This document shows positions 1 through 8,048 of a DNA stretch of 59,508 nucleotides, piece by piece. The position numbers and the translations under genes were made by a program. Under the pieces are notes generated by a model, which saw only the letters and a list, made by a program, of their open reading frames with translations, did not search any database and had not been told where the DNA came from. Origin of the DNA: Fibrobacter succinogenes (lineage in GTDB: Bacteria; Fibrobacterota; Fibrobacteria; Fibrobacterales; Fibrobacteraceae); contig CACYRP010000013.1 in NCBI GenBank assembly GCA_902776765.1, forward strand, positions 1-59,508, in the 5' to 3' direction. Position 1 is the stretch's first letter, and the number at the start of each line of letters is the position of its first letter.

Positions 1-540
1 GACCGTATCATCCCGGCACGCTTCCTCAAGTGCGTGACTTTCGAAGGCCTCGGCGACAACGCCTTTGCCGACGATATCGCTGGCCTCGCCGCTCAGGGCA
101 AGGTTCACCCGTTCCGCGATCCGGCCTACAAGAACGGTTCCATCCTCGTTTCGAACCAGAACTTCGGTTGCGGTTCCAGCCGTGAACACGCTCCGCAGGC
201 TCTCAAGCGCTGGGGCATCCGCGCCATCATCGCCGAAAGCTACTCCGAAATCTTCTTCGGTAACTGCGTCGCTATTGGCGTGCCTTGCTACAAGGTAGAC
301 CACGCTACGGCCGACAAGATCCTCGCCTGGATCGAAGCCAACCCGAGTGCAGAACTTGTCACGAGCACCGAAAGCCGTACGCTCAAGATGGGTGACGAAA
401 CCATCCAGCTTACGCTCGCCGACGGCCCACGCGGTCAGTTCCTCGACGGTTCCTGGCACGCACGTTCCGCCCTCATGGCCAACGCCGACAAGGTGCAGGA
501 ACTCGCCAACAAGCTGCCGTACATGCAGTTCTTGAAGTAA
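1..540 (+). CDS. leuD: 3-isopropylmalate dehydratase small subunit, 5'-truncated by window
   Basis: The open frame runs from the first base of the window to a TAA at 538-540, so the N-terminus lies upstream. LeuD is the small (swivel) subunit of isopropylmalate isomerase; with LeuC it converts 2- to 3-isopropylmalate in leucine synthesis. The visible protein begins DRIIPARFLK, matching the 'TDxIIPARFLK' region near the LeuD N-terminus, followed by the substrate-loop signature NFGCGSSREHAPQAL and AIIAESYSEIFFGNC. About 179 codons are present, against a usual length near 200, so only a short piece is missing. The C-terminus (GSWHARSALMANADKVQELANKL) is unusual but in frame. leuC is expected upstream. 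A strong terminator follows at 691. Function is known from the family; identity is read directly. Confidence 0.95.
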   Translation, partial: DRIIPARFLKCVTFEGLGDNAFADDIAGLAAQGKVHPFRDPAYKNGSILVSNQNFGCGSSREHAPQALKRWGIRAIIAESYSEIFFGNCVAIGVPCYKVDHATADKILAWIEANPSAELVTSTESRTLKMGDETIQLTLADGPRGQFLDGSWHARSALMANADKVQELANKLPYMQFLK

Positions 541-672
541 ACAGTGGTTAGTGGTTGGTGGTTAGTTAGTGGTTAGGAATGATCACGTCATTGCGAGCGT
601 AGCGAAGCAATCCAATCCAACGTCATCCTGGAGCCGCAGGTCCCTGAGCTTGTCGAAGGGTGCGGCGATAGG
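541..672. repeat. Intergenic simple and interspersed repeats after leuD
   Basis: 541-580 is built from repeated 'gtggttag' units. 590-616 carries 'cattgcgagcgtagcgaagc', and 620-672 carries 'cgtcatcctgga...ccctgagcttgtcgaagg...ggatcc', a variant of the ggatcc/aggatgac repeat found again near 26.3 and 26.8 kb. No protein is encoded. The gene-free stretch 541-1185 otherwise holds only the terminator at 691 and a decayed small gene at 825-1074. Confidence 0.55.
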
Positions 673-690
673 ATCCACAAGCATTACAAA

Positions 691-721
691 ACGCCCGGTT
701 TAAAAGCCTGGGCGTTTTTTT
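691..721 (+). terminator. Rho-independent terminator of leuD
   Basis: ACGCCCGG pairs with CTGGGCGT (8 bp with one GU) around a loop of about 9 nt, and is followed directly by a run of seven T. Confidence 0.8.
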
Positions 722-824
722 GATATTCTGAGACAAAAGACATTTATTTCGTGAAATATTATTAGATAGTCAAATTTTGACAGCGGAATTAGAGTATATT
801 TATCGTGAGAAAAAATCTTCAACC

Positions 825-1074
825 ATGGTAACACTTATGATTACAGCAGAACAGGCCGTTGAAATCAAAAAAATAATACAAGGAGTTACTTATGGACATG
901 TCTTTTGAAGAAATGATCGAATTTGCAGAAAAACACAATATAATCCCAGACAAGCCCCTGGATTAGGCCGGAGGCCAGATGGCTTGGGCAAGGTTACAAC
1001 CAGGCGGCTAGGGAATGGAACAAGAAGCATCCCGAAGACCCGGTAGAGTTGATGGACCCAAGGTCCGAAATCTA
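825..1074 (+). pseudogene. Possible decayed small gene (frameshifted)
   Basis: An AAGGAG Shine-Dalgarno at 880-885 sits 6 nt before ATG 892, which opens a 24-codon frame (MDMSFEEMIEFAEKHNIIPD...) ending at 966. Directly after, in another frame, the sequence reads as plausible charged protein (RPEARWLGQGYNQAARE, then WNKKHPEDPVELMDPRSEI) to a stop at 1074. Joining the two needs a one-base shift near 960. A further upstream ATG at 825 also opens a short frame. I do not recognise the family. It may be a frameshifted small gene of about 60 codons or two unrelated chance frames. Confidence is low. Confidence 0.3.
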
Positions 1075-1185
1075 GTCGTCTATTTTGTTTTATAAAGGAT
1101 CTTTATAAGCAGAAAGTTTTAGCACGCAACCCTACCCTACACCATCTCGGCCTTGAGCTTTGTGACCCGTTCCGCAAATTTTCTA

Positions 1186-2409
1186 TTAAAGTTCCCACCA
1201 AGGAACGGCCCAGACGTCATCGGATAGTTTGTATGGCATAGGCGTATTGCAGGCGACAATTCCGGTGGCAATGTTTTCTTGCGGGAAGGTTTCTCTGAAA
1301 GAGGCAAATCCTTTGATATCCTTTTTTGTGGGATGTGTCGCGATTTTGAATTCCAGCGGATACAACTTTCCATTGTAATCTAAAACCAAGTCAACCTCGG
1401 CCCCTGCATAAGTTCTGTAATGATAAAGTTGAGGTCTTGCACTCCAAGCGCTTATCCGCTTGACAATCTCCATTACCACAAAGCTTTCAAAGACGTGTCC
1501 GCATAGCGGGTGCGATAGCAGCACCTCGGAAGAATAAATGCCCTGCAACTGGCAAAGGAATCCCGTATCAACAAAATACCCCTTGCTCTTTCCTGAAATT
1601 CTCTTGACGGCGTTGCGTGTAAACGAAGGAACCGAAATCCATTGGTAGGTCGCTTCGCAAATATTTTTCCAACGCAAAGCCGTCGTCCTGTCAATTCCGA
1701 GATCACGTCCTAGTTCGCTTTCATTCACCTCTTGCGCCGAAAGGGCCGAAAGTAACCGCACAAAACGAGAGAACAGAGTAAGATTTGAAATTTCGGCAAC
1801 GGTACGGACATCGCGCTCAATGTAGGTGCGCATGTAGCCCGTAAAGTAATCGGGAATGAGTTCATCGGGCATTTCCAGGATGCCGGGCATTCCTCCACGC
1901 CACATGAGTCGCCCTAACGCAGGGACAGAACCGTCGCCGAAAGCGGAAAAATCATCCGATCCCTCCTGCAGCCAAGCTTCCAACACACCGCGTTCGGGCT
2001 TTTGGAACATTTCCTTATAGCAAAGCGGATAGAGATCGAGCACGGCTACGCGACCCGCCATAGATTCCGCCGCACCGCGAAGGACATTCAGATTCTGCGA
2101 GCCGCTCAGGTAAAACATCGACTTACGCGAGCCGCTTGCATCGACAAACCTTTTGAGAGACGCAAGTACCTGAGGCACAAACTGCACCTCGTCCAAAAAA
2201 CCGGGAACAGGCATCTGTTGCAAGAAAAGGTCCGGATCAGCCTTCGCCCCGCGGATGTCTTCAACAGGATCAAATGTGACCATAGCTCCTGCCGGGACAA
2301 GGCCCTTGACAAGGGTAGTCTTGCCGACCTGCCTTGCCCCCGTCAGCAAAACGCACGGAAAGTACCTAAAAACATTTTCAAGCCGATTTTGGATGAATCG
2401 GTGTAACAT
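1186..2409 (-). CDS. AAA-family ATPase with DUF4143 C-terminal domain
   Basis: This is a 407-residue protein of the COG1373 type: an N-terminal P-loop ATPase with Walker A GARQVGKTT (residues about 24-32), a LDEVQ Walker-B-like segment near residue 72, and a C-terminal DUF4143 restriction-endonuclease-like region (LVLDYNGKLYPLEFKIA, where the D...E.K pattern resembles a PD-(D/E)XK core). The ATG at 2409 is preceded by a GGAGG at 2413-2417. Members are widespread, often mobile or laterally exchanged, and their cellular role is not established. It stands alone, convergent with nothing close. A second member of the same family lies at 23570-24739, on the plus strand. Confidence 0.85.
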   Translation of the reverse strand: MLHRFIQNRLENVFRYFPCVLLTGARQVGKTTLVKGLVPAGAMVTFDPVEDIRGAKADPDLFLQQMPVPGFLDEVQFVPQVLASLKRFVDASGSRKSMFYLSGSQNLNVLRGAAESMAGRVAVLDLYPLCYKEMFQKPERGVLEAWLQEGSDDFSAFGDGSVPALGRLMWRGGMPGILEMPDELIPDYFTGYMRTYIERDVRTVAEISNLTLFSRFVRLLSALSAQEVNESELGRDLGIDRTTALRWKNICEATYQWISVPSFTRNAVKRISGKSKGYFVDTGFLCQLQGIYSSEVLLSHPLCGHVFESFVVMEIVKRISAWSARPQLYHYRTYAGAEVDLVLDYNGKLYPLEFKIATHPTKKDIKGFASFRETFPQENIATGIVACNTPMPYKLSDDVWAVPWWEL

Positions 2410-2601
2410 ATATCCTCCATTTTAATGGATAATATACATAAATTTTAAGCCAAATGCTAGTTTTAACTATAAAAATATGGATTAAATCCATAAAAATATA
2501 GATACTATGCTGATATTTTATGGTAAAAACATATTTTTCACAAATCACCAAAACAAGTTCTTTACACTTGTTTATATATCATAATTTTTCCTCCTCCATT
2601 A

Positions 2602-3425
2602 TTACTTGACTTTCTTTTTAGCATCAACACCCTTTTTCAATCGTCTTTCAACCTTTTTCACATCCTCGCCTGCCGGCAACTTTTCAGGAACGATGCCGCG
2701 ATCAAGCAACATCTTACGAACGGCACGATTGTTGTCCACATGTTCCTTTTCAATTTTTTTTGTCCGAAAAGATTTTTGGTTTGTGTTTTGACAGACGTCA
2801 TTTCAGCAGCAAGGTCCTTGGCCTTGATACTGACTGTCGGTAAAAAATCTGCCAACGGACGACTTGCAGGAACATTATACTTGCGCTTAAGCAAATTCGT
2901 ATCAATATTGAACAAAGCTTGATCACCCTTCAAACGAATAATAGCGAACCCCTTGCTATCAACGCCGCGTTCAAACAAGACTCCGGAAAGAATCTTTTCT
3001 GTCTGTGCAAGTTTTGCACGAGCTTGAACACGTTCAAGTTCATGAATACGAGTTTCTACAATTTCTGCAACACGAGTCTGAACTGCAAAGTAATTTTGAG
3101 CAAAAGAAATCTCCGGCTTACGGGAATCACCATTCTGCGCAATCAAATAACAGGCATAGCGAGAAAGCATGCAATCATCTACTTCACGCCTTGCACCCTT
3201 AGCAAGATCGATCATTTTCCCCACGCGGGGAAAATGATCCTCAGAAAGTTCTCCCGCATTATCACAGGCTTCTTTTGCCTTGTCAATCACATTCAAAAAT
3301 TTTTCCCACTTGCTATACCCAAGCAGAACAGCAAGTTCGCGAGCACTCCAGCATTCAACGCCTTCGTATTCGCATGCAATTTGTTCAAACTTGTTGAACA
3401 GTTCCTTGATTTCATTAGACTTCAT
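2602..3425 (-). pseudogene. dinD: DNA-damage-inducible protein D, frameshifted in an A/T homopolymer
   Basis: From ATG 3425 (GGAGG Shine-Dalgarno at 3430-3434) the protein matches DinD: an N-terminal BRO/KilA-N-like region ([39 protein letters not shown]) and the central coiled region with [15 protein letters not shown]. DinD is LexA-regulated in Escherichia coli and antagonises RecA filaments. After residue 223 the frame goes off into a non-homologous tail. Adding one base to the eight-T run (plus strand 2754-2761) restores the family C-terminus ([20 protein letters not shown], then [14 protein letters not shown]) to a TAA at 2602. The restored length is 274 residues, the family norm. It could be a real mutation, slippage-based phase variation or a sequencing error. 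No LexA box was recognised. Confidence 0.85.
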
Positions 3426-3511
3426 ATAGCCTCCATTGATGTGGTCGCAAACTGCGGCCGGTTGATTTTTAGAGGCGTTTTTCAAACAGAGCTATAGCCT
3501 ATTTAACGAAA

Positions 3512-3544
3512 AACGCATCTCGCCTTTCTTAGACGAGATGCGTT
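3512..3544 (-). other. 11-bp inverted repeat upstream of dinD
   Basis: AACGCATCTCG (3512-3522) and CGAGATGCGTT (3534-3544) form a perfect 11-bp stem with an 11-nt loop. On the minus strand the stem is followed by TTTCGTT, so it could be a weak terminator, but no minus-strand gene ends there. It lies 87 bp upstream of the dinD start, so it may act as a leader hairpin or operator. Confidence 0.5.
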
Positions 3545-3687
3545 CGGGGATGCAGTAATTTTACCTATGTTTTATGGTTCTGGCAAGGGATGAGAAAAAA
3601 TTTTACATAGAGCAAACGAACCTGTACGAATAAAAGTATATTCAAAAAAGTCTTATAAAGGCTCTTTATGAGTCGAGGGGCAACACA

Positions 3688-3930
3688 ATGAAATTAGTCG
3701 AACTACCAATGAATACATGGAAATTCCTTGACTGGGCCATCGACGAGCTCATGTGTGAATCGCCACTTGTAATCGAGAACGGCAAGGTTCAATGGAACAG
3801 GTGTGTGAAAGCCACCATGGACGAGGTCGAGGGCCTCCAAGAAAAGGGGCTGAAGCTGGAGACAGTGGAAGCTGAGGAGACAAACTTTGGTTTCGGCTTC
3901 AGGGCGAAAAGTTCCGATGGGACCGAATGA
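3688..3930 (+). CDS. Hypothetical protein, 80 aa
   Basis: A small acidic protein (MKLVELPMNTWKFLDWAIDE...) with no recognised domain, signal peptide or membrane segment. The likely start is ATG 3688, with a purine-rich GAGGGG about 10 nt upstream and a TATATT hexamer near 3644 that could be the -10 of its promoter. It is flanked by dinD (divergent) and the chorismate mutase (same strand, 163 bp away). Codon usage and protein-like composition favour a real gene, but nothing identifies a function. Confidence 0.5.
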   Translation: MKLVELPMNTWKFLDWAIDELMCESPLVIENGKVQWNRCVKATMDEVEGLQEKGLKLETVEAEETNFGFGFRAKSSDGTE

Positions 3931-4016
3931 GAGCCAATCGGTTCCCTACACATCCTTACTAATAAAGCGCATTTTCACAGCATCCTCTTTACCTCAATAG
4001 CTACCCAATTAGAGCG

Positions 4017-4036
4017 TTTTTCTGACGTCAGAAAAA
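4017..4036. promoter_or_regulatory. Perfect 20-bp palindrome upstream of the chorismate mutase gene
   Basis: TTTTTCTGACGTCAGAAAAA reads identically on both strands. It sits 45 bp before the putative -10 of the chorismate mutase promoter, a position suitable for an operator or activator site. It has no loop, so it is a poor terminator, although its T/A arms leave that possible. Confidence 0.45.
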
Positions 4037-4080
4037 TAAGATTTCACGACAACTCACGGATACGCCATAAACAAATAAAG

Positions 4081-4086
4081 TATATT
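4081..4086 (+). promoter_or_regulatory. Putative -10 hexamer of a leaderless promoter (chorismate mutase)
   Basis: TATATT lies exactly 7 nt before ATG 4094, and no Shine-Dalgarno fits in the gap. The same arrangement recurs before 23570 and before four SUMF1-like genes. Transcription from such a hexamer would begin at or next to the start codon. Confidence 0.45.
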
Positions 4087-4093
4087 ATAATCT

Positions 4094-4381
4094 ATGATTT
4101 GCAAAAGCCTAGAAGAAGTTCGTTCAAACATCGACCGCATCGACGATACGATTATTAAACTCATTGCCGAACGTGGTGGCTACGTCGCGCAGGCCTCTAA
4201 ATTCAAAAAAAACGAAGAAGGCGTAAGAGACACTTCGCGTGTGGAAAAAGTCATCCAAAAGGTACGCGAAAAAGCCGAACTCTACGGCGCCAATCCCGAC
4301 ATGGTCGAAGCTCTTTACAGGGAAATGATTTCGCGATTTATCAACATGGAAATGTTAGAATTCCATAAAAGCAACCCTTGA
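4094..4381 (+). CDS. Chorismate mutase, AroQ type (monofunctional)
   Basis: This 95-residue all-helical protein matches the AroQ class: LEEVRSNIDRIDDTIIKLI (helix 1), Arg10, Arg27 and Lys38 at spacing equal to E. coli EcCM Arg11/Arg28/Lys39, then the RDTSR segment with Arg49 and a third helix ending near residue 87. It should convert chorismate to prephenate for Phe/Tyr synthesis. Isochorismate-pyruvate lyase (PchB) has the same fold and cannot be excluded, but no siderophore genes are nearby. The gene appears leaderless and is followed after 17 nt by the L,D-transpeptidase gene on the same strand. Confidence 0.85.
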   Translation: MICKSLEEVRSNIDRIDDTIIKLIAERGGYVAQASKFKKNEEGVRDTSRVEKVIQKVREKAELYGANPDMVEALYREMISRFINMEMLEFHKSNP

Positions 4382-4398
4382 TTGCACACGAACAATAG

Positions 4399-4944
4399 AT
4401 GAACAAGTTCCTTAAAACTGCGCCAAAGAAAACATTTTTTCTTTTACTGCTAGCAACACTTCTATTTATTTCTTGCACTTCAGAAACGGAATCCCCAAAA
4501 GCCATGCTCCCCTCACCCATCGACAACATTCTCGTAGAAAAGGCGAAACGACAAATGCACCTGCGCAACGGCGAGAACATCGTCAAGACGTACAGGATTT
4601 CGCTGGGCAAGAATCCCGTGGGAGCGAAGGTCAAGTCCGGCGACAACAAAACGCCCGAAGGCAATTACACGATTGCAAAGCACAACCCCAAAAGCGCTTT
4701 TCATCTATCGCTGAAAGTTTCGTACCCGAACGCGGAGCAAATCAAGGCCGCGAAAGAAGGCAATTACGAGCCCGGTGGCGACATCATGATCCACGGTTAT
4801 CCGAACAAAGTTCCCGCATTTCTTTTTAAGTTTTGGCACAAGTGGAAAGACTGGACCGCCGGTTGCATCGCCGTCACCAATGACGAAATCGAAGAAATTT
4901 ACAACGCCGTCAAAGACGGAACGCCGATAAGCATTGAACCATAG
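4399..4944 (+). CDS. L,D-transpeptidase (YkuD/YafK-like) lipoprotein
   Basis: A 181-residue protein. The N-terminal hydrophobic stretch ending LLFISC (Cys about residue 26) is a lipoprotein signal. The rest is a YkuD-fold catalytic domain: KTPEGNYTI, then HGYPN (His near residue 134) and the catalytic-cysteine motif WTAGCIAV near residue 155. YafK-type members can hydrolyse or exchange protein-peptidoglycan links; classical members form 3-3 crosslinks in peptidoglycan. Attachment of the lipid should place it in the periplasm on a membrane. It is immediately downstream of the chorismate mutase gene, probably a shared transcript without functional link. Confidence 0.85.
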   Translation: MNKFLKTAPKKTFFLLLLATLLFISCTSETESPKAMLPSPIDNILVEKAKRQMHLRNGENIVKTYRISLGKNPVGAKVKSGDNKTPEGNYTIAKHNPKSAFHLSLKVSYPNAEQIKAAKEGNYEPGGDIMIHGYPNKVPAFLFKFWHKWKDWTAGCIAVTNDEIEEIYNAVKDGTPISIEP

Positions 4945-5008
4945 CTCATTAGAGTCACTTGTTCAAAAAAAATATATTTTTAACAAAATTCCATTGAAGG
5001 AGATGGTT

Positions 5009-5635
5009 ATGAAACGTTTTGCAACTCTTTTCTTTTTAGCACTTTTCATTCTGGGCGGATGTGCATCGGGGCCACGTCAACCAATCCTCAACGAAGTACC
5101 CGAATACGGTCATCAGCCGAAATCACCGGAACAGGAAAAAGCCGACCAGGAATTTTTGGCCATTGCACAAAAGCACCCTGACGCAGCAGACCAAATGATT
5201 AACGCCGGATGGGCTTTTATACAACGCGGAGACATTCTTTCCGCAGTCAAGCGATTTAACCAAGCATGGCTAATCGATTCGACCCGATGGGAAGTCTATT
5301 GGGGATTTGCTGTAACCGAAGGAAAACAGGAAAAAATTGAATCAAGCAAGCACTATTATGAAAAGGCTTTCAGTCTCGGCGGCGACACAAAAATACTGAA
5401 TCCAGAATACGCCATAACTCTTCGAGAAATTGCTAAAGCCGAAAACAATAGCGAAAAATTGGCAGAAGCAGATAATTTGTTCAAGAGCGAAATTGAAGCG
5501 GGCAACGAAAAAGCGGCCTGCATTTACGCGTACCAATTGTTCCGCGACAACAGAAAGAACGAAGTATGCGAAATCATGGCAACATCGTGCAAATCCGACC
5601 GTGACAATCTAAAAAAGAGAGCAGGTTGTGAATAA
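5009..5635 (+). CDS. TPR-like lipoprotein
   Basis: ATG 5009 is preferred over in-frame upstream starts because an AAGGAG at 4997-5002 lies 6 nt upstream and the protein then starts with a clean lipoprotein signal (MKRFATLFFLALFILGGCAS, Cys about residue 18). The remaining 190 residues are helical and tetratricopeptide-like (GWAFIQRGDILSAVKRFNQA, then WGFAVTEGKQEKIESSKHYY). It is probably an outer-membrane-anchored scaffold of unknown partner. It follows the L,D-transpeptidase gene after 64 nt and may be co-transcribed with it. Confidence 0.7.
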   Translation: MKRFATLFFLALFILGGCASGPRQPILNEVPEYGHQPKSPEQEKADQEFLAIAQKHPDAADQMINAGWAFIQRGDILSAVKRFNQAWLIDSTRWEVYWGFAVTEGKQEKIESSKHYYEKAFSLGGDTKILNPEYAITLREIAKAENNSEKLAEADNLFKSEIEAGNEKAACIYAYQLFRDNRKNEVCEIMATSCKSDRDNLKKRAGCE

Positions 5636-5702
5636 TCAAGTTCAACATTTTGCTCCAATGCCATGAGACAAGAAGAAACACAAGCACGCCCAGAGATTTG
5701 TC

Positions 5703-6128
5703 ATGAGTAATTTAAAGACAATGCACATACTAGGCTGGATGCTTTTTTGCATGTTCATGCCCTTCATTCTCTTGGCAGGCACTTTCGGATTTGCAGAATA
5801 TTCGCACAAATCCGAAGACTACATAGTCCTAATACTTTTCCTCATTTCATATGCAGGACTGCTCGCCATCCCTTTGAGTCTGCTGAATATATTCCTTTTC
5901 AAAAGAAATCTAAGTACCAATGTGGCCAAGCGGATTGCAACCATTCCCCTTGGATTCGGCATTGCTTGCTCGGGAATACTTTTCTTGCTCAGTTTTCTTT
6001 GCTTTTTAGGCGGTCGTTTTGAAGCAATTTTCATATTGGTCACAACAGCCCTTCACTTTTTTATAGCAATCAATGCAATTTACTGGTTTAGGGATAAAAT
6101 AGAACAGTCAACATCCAACAATCTTTAA
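5703..6128 (+). CDS. Small integral membrane protein, four predicted TM helices
   Basis: 141 residues with four hydrophobic spans (about 9-28, 40-62, 78-100 and 105-125) separated by short charged loops. No family is recognised. The start ATG 5703 is preceded by only a weak GAGATTTG, so initiation may be coupled to the upstream gene. It is followed after 22 nt by a lipoprotein gene on the same strand, consistent with a run of small envelope genes. Confidence 0.6.
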   Translation: MSNLKTMHILGWMLFCMFMPFILLAGTFGFAEYSHKSEDYIVLILFLISYAGLLAIPLSLLNIFLFKRNLSTNVAKRIATIPLGFGIACSGILFLLSFLCFLGGRFEAIFILVTTALHFFIAINAIYWFRDKIEQSTSNNL

Positions 6129-6150
6129 TTTGCAAGGAGAACTAAATCAA

Positions 6151-6747
6151 ATGACACCCATGAAAAAATCTTTAATTTTACTAGCGGCTGCAACTGCCTT
6201 TTCTTGTAGCGACAAGCAGGCGCAACAGCAACAGAAATCAGTCGATGACATGCAAGCCATTGAACTGCAAGAACCAAGCAGTTCTGTAGCAGCGGCAGTT
6301 TCGACTGTCGAGACTTCGTCATCCGAAAGTGTAGCAGAGTCTTCTTCTAGCTCAATCAAAATTTCATCGAGTGCTACGGCATCTTCTTCAAGCATCAGCA
6401 ACACATTCGATGCAAAAGTTTTCGACAAAATCCAGACGTTCTACAGCAGACATATTTTCGGAAACGAGTTTCCGAACGATTCCGTCATTGCAAAATATTG
6501 CACAAAGGCCTTAGCGAAAAAACTCCGAAAGGATTACGACAGCGAATACAGCGACGGTGGCGGCTACGCCGTCTGGAAATTCCGCAGTGACGCTCAGGAT
6601 GGCGAAGACATTCGCGAAATCGAAAAAATCGAACCCATTGGAAAAAACAAATACCGAGTCCATTACAACGACATGGGCAATAAAGGAACACACACCATCA
6701 CAATCGTCCAACAAGGCGGCGAGATTTTCTTCAACAAGCTTGATTAA
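6151..6747 (+). CDS. Lipoprotein with Ser-rich linker and a DUF3828-like C-terminal domain
   Basis: Start ATG 6151 follows AAGGAGA at 6134-6140 (10 nt). The protein has an N-terminal signal with Cys in TAFSCSDK, then a low-complexity Ser/Ala/Glu linker (residues about 45-85) of the type common in Fibrobacter envelope proteins, then a compact domain (ALAKKLRKDYDSEYSDGG, VWKFRSDAQDGEDI, YRVHYNDMGNKGTHTI) reminiscent of DUF3828. Function is unknown. The Ser-rich linker probably spans from the membrane anchor to the folded domain. Confidence 0.65.
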   Translation: MTPMKKSLILLAAATAFSCSDKQAQQQQKSVDDMQAIELQEPSSSVAAAVSTVETSSSESVAESSSSSIKISSSATASSSSISNTFDAKVFDKIQTFYSRHIFGNEFPNDSVIAKYCTKALAKKLRKDYDSEYSDGGGYAVWKFRSDAQDGEDIREIEKIEPIGKNKYRVHYNDMGNKGTHTITIVQQGGEIFFNKLD

Positions 6748-6786
6748 TCTATTTTTGAGGCCATCGTAAACCGCAAAGGTATTTCA

Positions 6787-7224
6787 ATGGATATCAAAGT
6801 ACTCCGAGCAACAGAAGAATGGCAACGCGCGGGTGCGTACAGCGTACGCATCCAAGCAATGAATCGAGCATATCACATTTCGCTTCGAGACGAATTCGAC
6901 GAGCACGATTGCGACGGTACAAAGTTCATTGTTTTGCTGGATGACGAATACCCTGTTGCTACGTGCAGATTCTACGAAATTGACGCAGATACGGCAACGA
7001 TTGGGCGCGTAGTTGTCATGCCGGAATACCGCGGAAAAAAACTCGGTGCCATGGCGGTCCGCGAAGCCGAAAAGTGGATTCAAGAATGCGGTTACAAACA
7101 GATTATCATCGACAGCCGCTTGGAAGCCACAGGCTTTTACGAAAAACTTGGATACAAGCATACAGGCGACAAACCACACCGCTGGGGAGTCTTTGACTGC
7201 ACCCGCATGAAAAAAATTCTCTAG
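6787..7224 (+). CDS. GNAT-family N-acetyltransferase
   Basis: A 145-residue single-domain protein. The acetyl-CoA-binding motif A is visible as IGRVVVMPEYRGKKLGAMAV (R/Q-x-x-G-x-G/A type), with a following helix and the C-terminal ARLEATGFYEKLGY-like strand (here SRLEATGFYEKLGYKHTG). Members acetylate amines from antibiotics, polyamines or protein N-termini; the substrate cannot be read from sequence. AAAGG lies about 8 nt before the ATG. It is convergent with the PH-domain gene. Confidence 0.85.
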   Translation: MDIKVLRATEEWQRAGAYSVRIQAMNRAYHISLRDEFDEHDCDGTKFIVLLDDEYPVATCRFYEIDADTATIGRVVVMPEYRGKKLGAMAVREAEKWIQECGYKQIIIDSRLEATGFYEKLGYKHTGDKPHRWGVFDCTRMKKIL

Positions 7225-7258
7225 AACTTGATTAGCGGATCAACCCATTCCGTAACTA

Positions 7259-7891
7259 TCATCCGCGATACTTTGTATTGTATCCGTGATTTCCTTTGGG
7301 GCGCAAATCGTTCGGGTACATCACATCGGTGTAGATATCCTGCTGCAACTTTTTCACGATTTGGTACACTTCCGCATAATTGGCAATGCTGTCTATGGAA
7401 ATGCCCGCGTTGGTGGATGTTCTCCGCCCATTCATCGTAGCAGGATTTGCCTGAGCCGAAGTCGTGATGATATCGCCCACGCCAAACCACTGGTCAAAAA
7501 TACCACGATGCAAATCCACATGCGAAAGCTCCGTGAACGGTTTTGACTTGTACGTGCGGCTAAACACGCCTCCCGAGGCATAAATCGCCTTATCCGTAAC
7601 AACATAACTTGTATTCTGGTAGCGCCTAAACGACAACAGCGCACCAGCCAAGTAAATCCAGACCGGCATCATGTGGAGCAACATAAACGGAACGATAAAA
7701 AATTTCGCCTCGTTCGCTTTGTCCGATGTGAACGCAGCCCCGATAAAGAAAAAATCGAAAAGGCCCCAAATCAGCGCAATCGGAAGCAACGGATTGAAAA
7801 TACTTTCGAAGATGAAACACTTTTTATTGGGCTTGCCCGCATATATAATTTTCTCGTCATCGCCAATCAACAATTTCAATTCGTTATCCAT
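7259..7891 (-). CDS. Membrane protein with bacterial PH domain (YdbS/bPH2-like)
   Basis: Start 7891 is chosen because AAGGAG lies 6 nt upstream; an in-frame codon at 7906 has no ribosome site. The 210-residue protein has an N-terminal segment (DDEKIIYAGKPNKKCFIFES), two TM helices (about residues 30-52 and 66-88), then the typical bPH strand pattern (TSYVVTDKAIYASGGVFSR, SHVDLHRGIFDQWFGVGDI). The family is widespread, membrane-anchored and of unknown function. It is a monocistronic gene. Confidence 0.75.
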   Translation of the reverse strand: MDNELKLLIGDDEKIIYAGKPNKKCFIFESIFNPLLPIALIWGLFDFFFIGAAFTSDKANEAKFFIVPFMLLHMMPVWIYLAGALLSFRRYQNTSYVVTDKAIYASGGVFSRTYKSKPFTELSHVDLHRGIFDQWFGVGDIITTSAQANPATMNGRRTSTNAGISIDSIANYAEVYQIVKKLQQDIYTDVMYPNDLRPKGNHGYNTKYRG

Positions 7892-8048
7892 AAGATGCTC
7901 CTTCAAAATTCACACTCTATAAATTACAATAATTAATGAAATTTGCGCAATCTGCATTTATTTTTCTTTACATTTCTGATTAAAAGGTGAAGATTATCGC
8001 AAAAATTATGATATATTATAAAAACACTAAAAGTGTATGGAGATTCAT

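Noticed and set aside
1137..1373. Minus-strand frame overlapping the end of the DUF4143 gene
   Set aside because: It lies inside the conserved gene in another frame and lacks a start signal.
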